This document shows, in pieces, positions 63,253-64,000 of a stretch of 64,000 nucleotides of DNA. The notes below the pieces were generated by a model that did no database searches, was not told where the DNA came from, and saw nothing but the letters and a program-made list of their open reading frames with translations. The translations under genes and the position numbers were made by a program. Numbering within the stretch: position 1 is the first letter of the stretch; each line of letters opens with the position of its first letter. Source of the DNA: Deinococcus aerophilus (lineage in GTDB: Bacteria > Deinococcota > Deinococci > Deinococcales > Deinococcaceae); NCBI RefSeq assembly GCF_014647075.1, contig NZ_BMOM01000014.1, positions 1 through 64,000 of the forward strand. The letters run 5' to 3'.

Positions 63253-63279
63253 AATAGAAGTGCCATCACAAGGAGTCAC

Positions 63280-64000
<721 letters not shown>

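Overview
The window is GC-rich bacterial chromosome that reads as Deinococcus. The support is the neighbourhood tyrS-pyk-eno-dnaN-oriC-dnaA plus mnmG-rsmG-parA-parB, a CbiX protein with a C-terminal Fe-S domain (DR2241 type), and many TANNNT promoter boxes only 5-10 nt upstream of start codons, as expected for leaderless mRNAs. It holds the chromosomal replication origin, and it is core genome: no insertion sequence, prophage, CRISPR array or rRNA was seen.

Layout. 0.2-3 kb: sucA (2-oxoglutarate dehydrogenase E1). 3-5.4 kb: small proteins (Rho-N domain, YwbE, HAD hydrolase, DUF302 lipoprotein). 5.5-12.1 kb: a minus-strand purine operon purC-purS-cupin-purQ-dinB-purL-purF behind a structured leader. 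12.2-17.8 kb: CbiX/Fe-S protein, EF-hand protein, M20 and S41 peptidases, and a short-chain dehydrogenase interrupted by an in-frame TGA. 18-22.3 kb: MFS transporter, rodA, a phosphoesterase and minE-minD (shape and division). 22.4-31.8 kb: rimO, a nitronate monooxygenase-like enzyme, an exbB-exbD-TonB-like energy-transduction cluster with a secreted companion, trmK, a YqhA/UPF0114 protein and a MOSC protein.

31.8-39.8 kb is the origin region. tyrS lies behind a short leader ORF, followed by pyk, eno, dnaN, oriC and dnaA. oriC carries eight perfect DnaA boxes, an AT-rich unwinding region and a run of DnaA-trios. Two further DnaA-box clusters lie outside oriC, beside tyrS/pyk and beside eno. 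The conserved N-terminus of dnaA can be read only from an ATC codon.

39.8-50.7 kb: NAD-dependent epimerase, dprA, a two-component system, and a branched-chain 2-oxoacid dehydrogenase operon (E1alpha, E1beta, small membrane protein, E2) with a PaaR-like palindromic operator at its promoter; then a class V aminotransferase. 50.8-55.5 kb: mnmG, a small LAGLIDADG-like protein, rsmG, parA and parB, with a duplicated parS-like repeat at the mnmG end. 55.5-64 kb: ackA, tsaE, an unassigned three-gene operon (Roadblock/LC7 protein, membrane protein, coiled-coil protein; the first and third share an N-terminal helical domain), tRNA-Arg(CCT), pilD, and the 5' part of sufC.

The best candidate for an undescribed system is the Roadblock/membrane/coiled-coil operon at 57.3-61.5 kb. 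The strongest regulatory novelties are the ATC start of dnaA, the dispersed DnaA-box clusters, the tyrS leader ORF and the operator at the branched-chain dehydrogenase operon.
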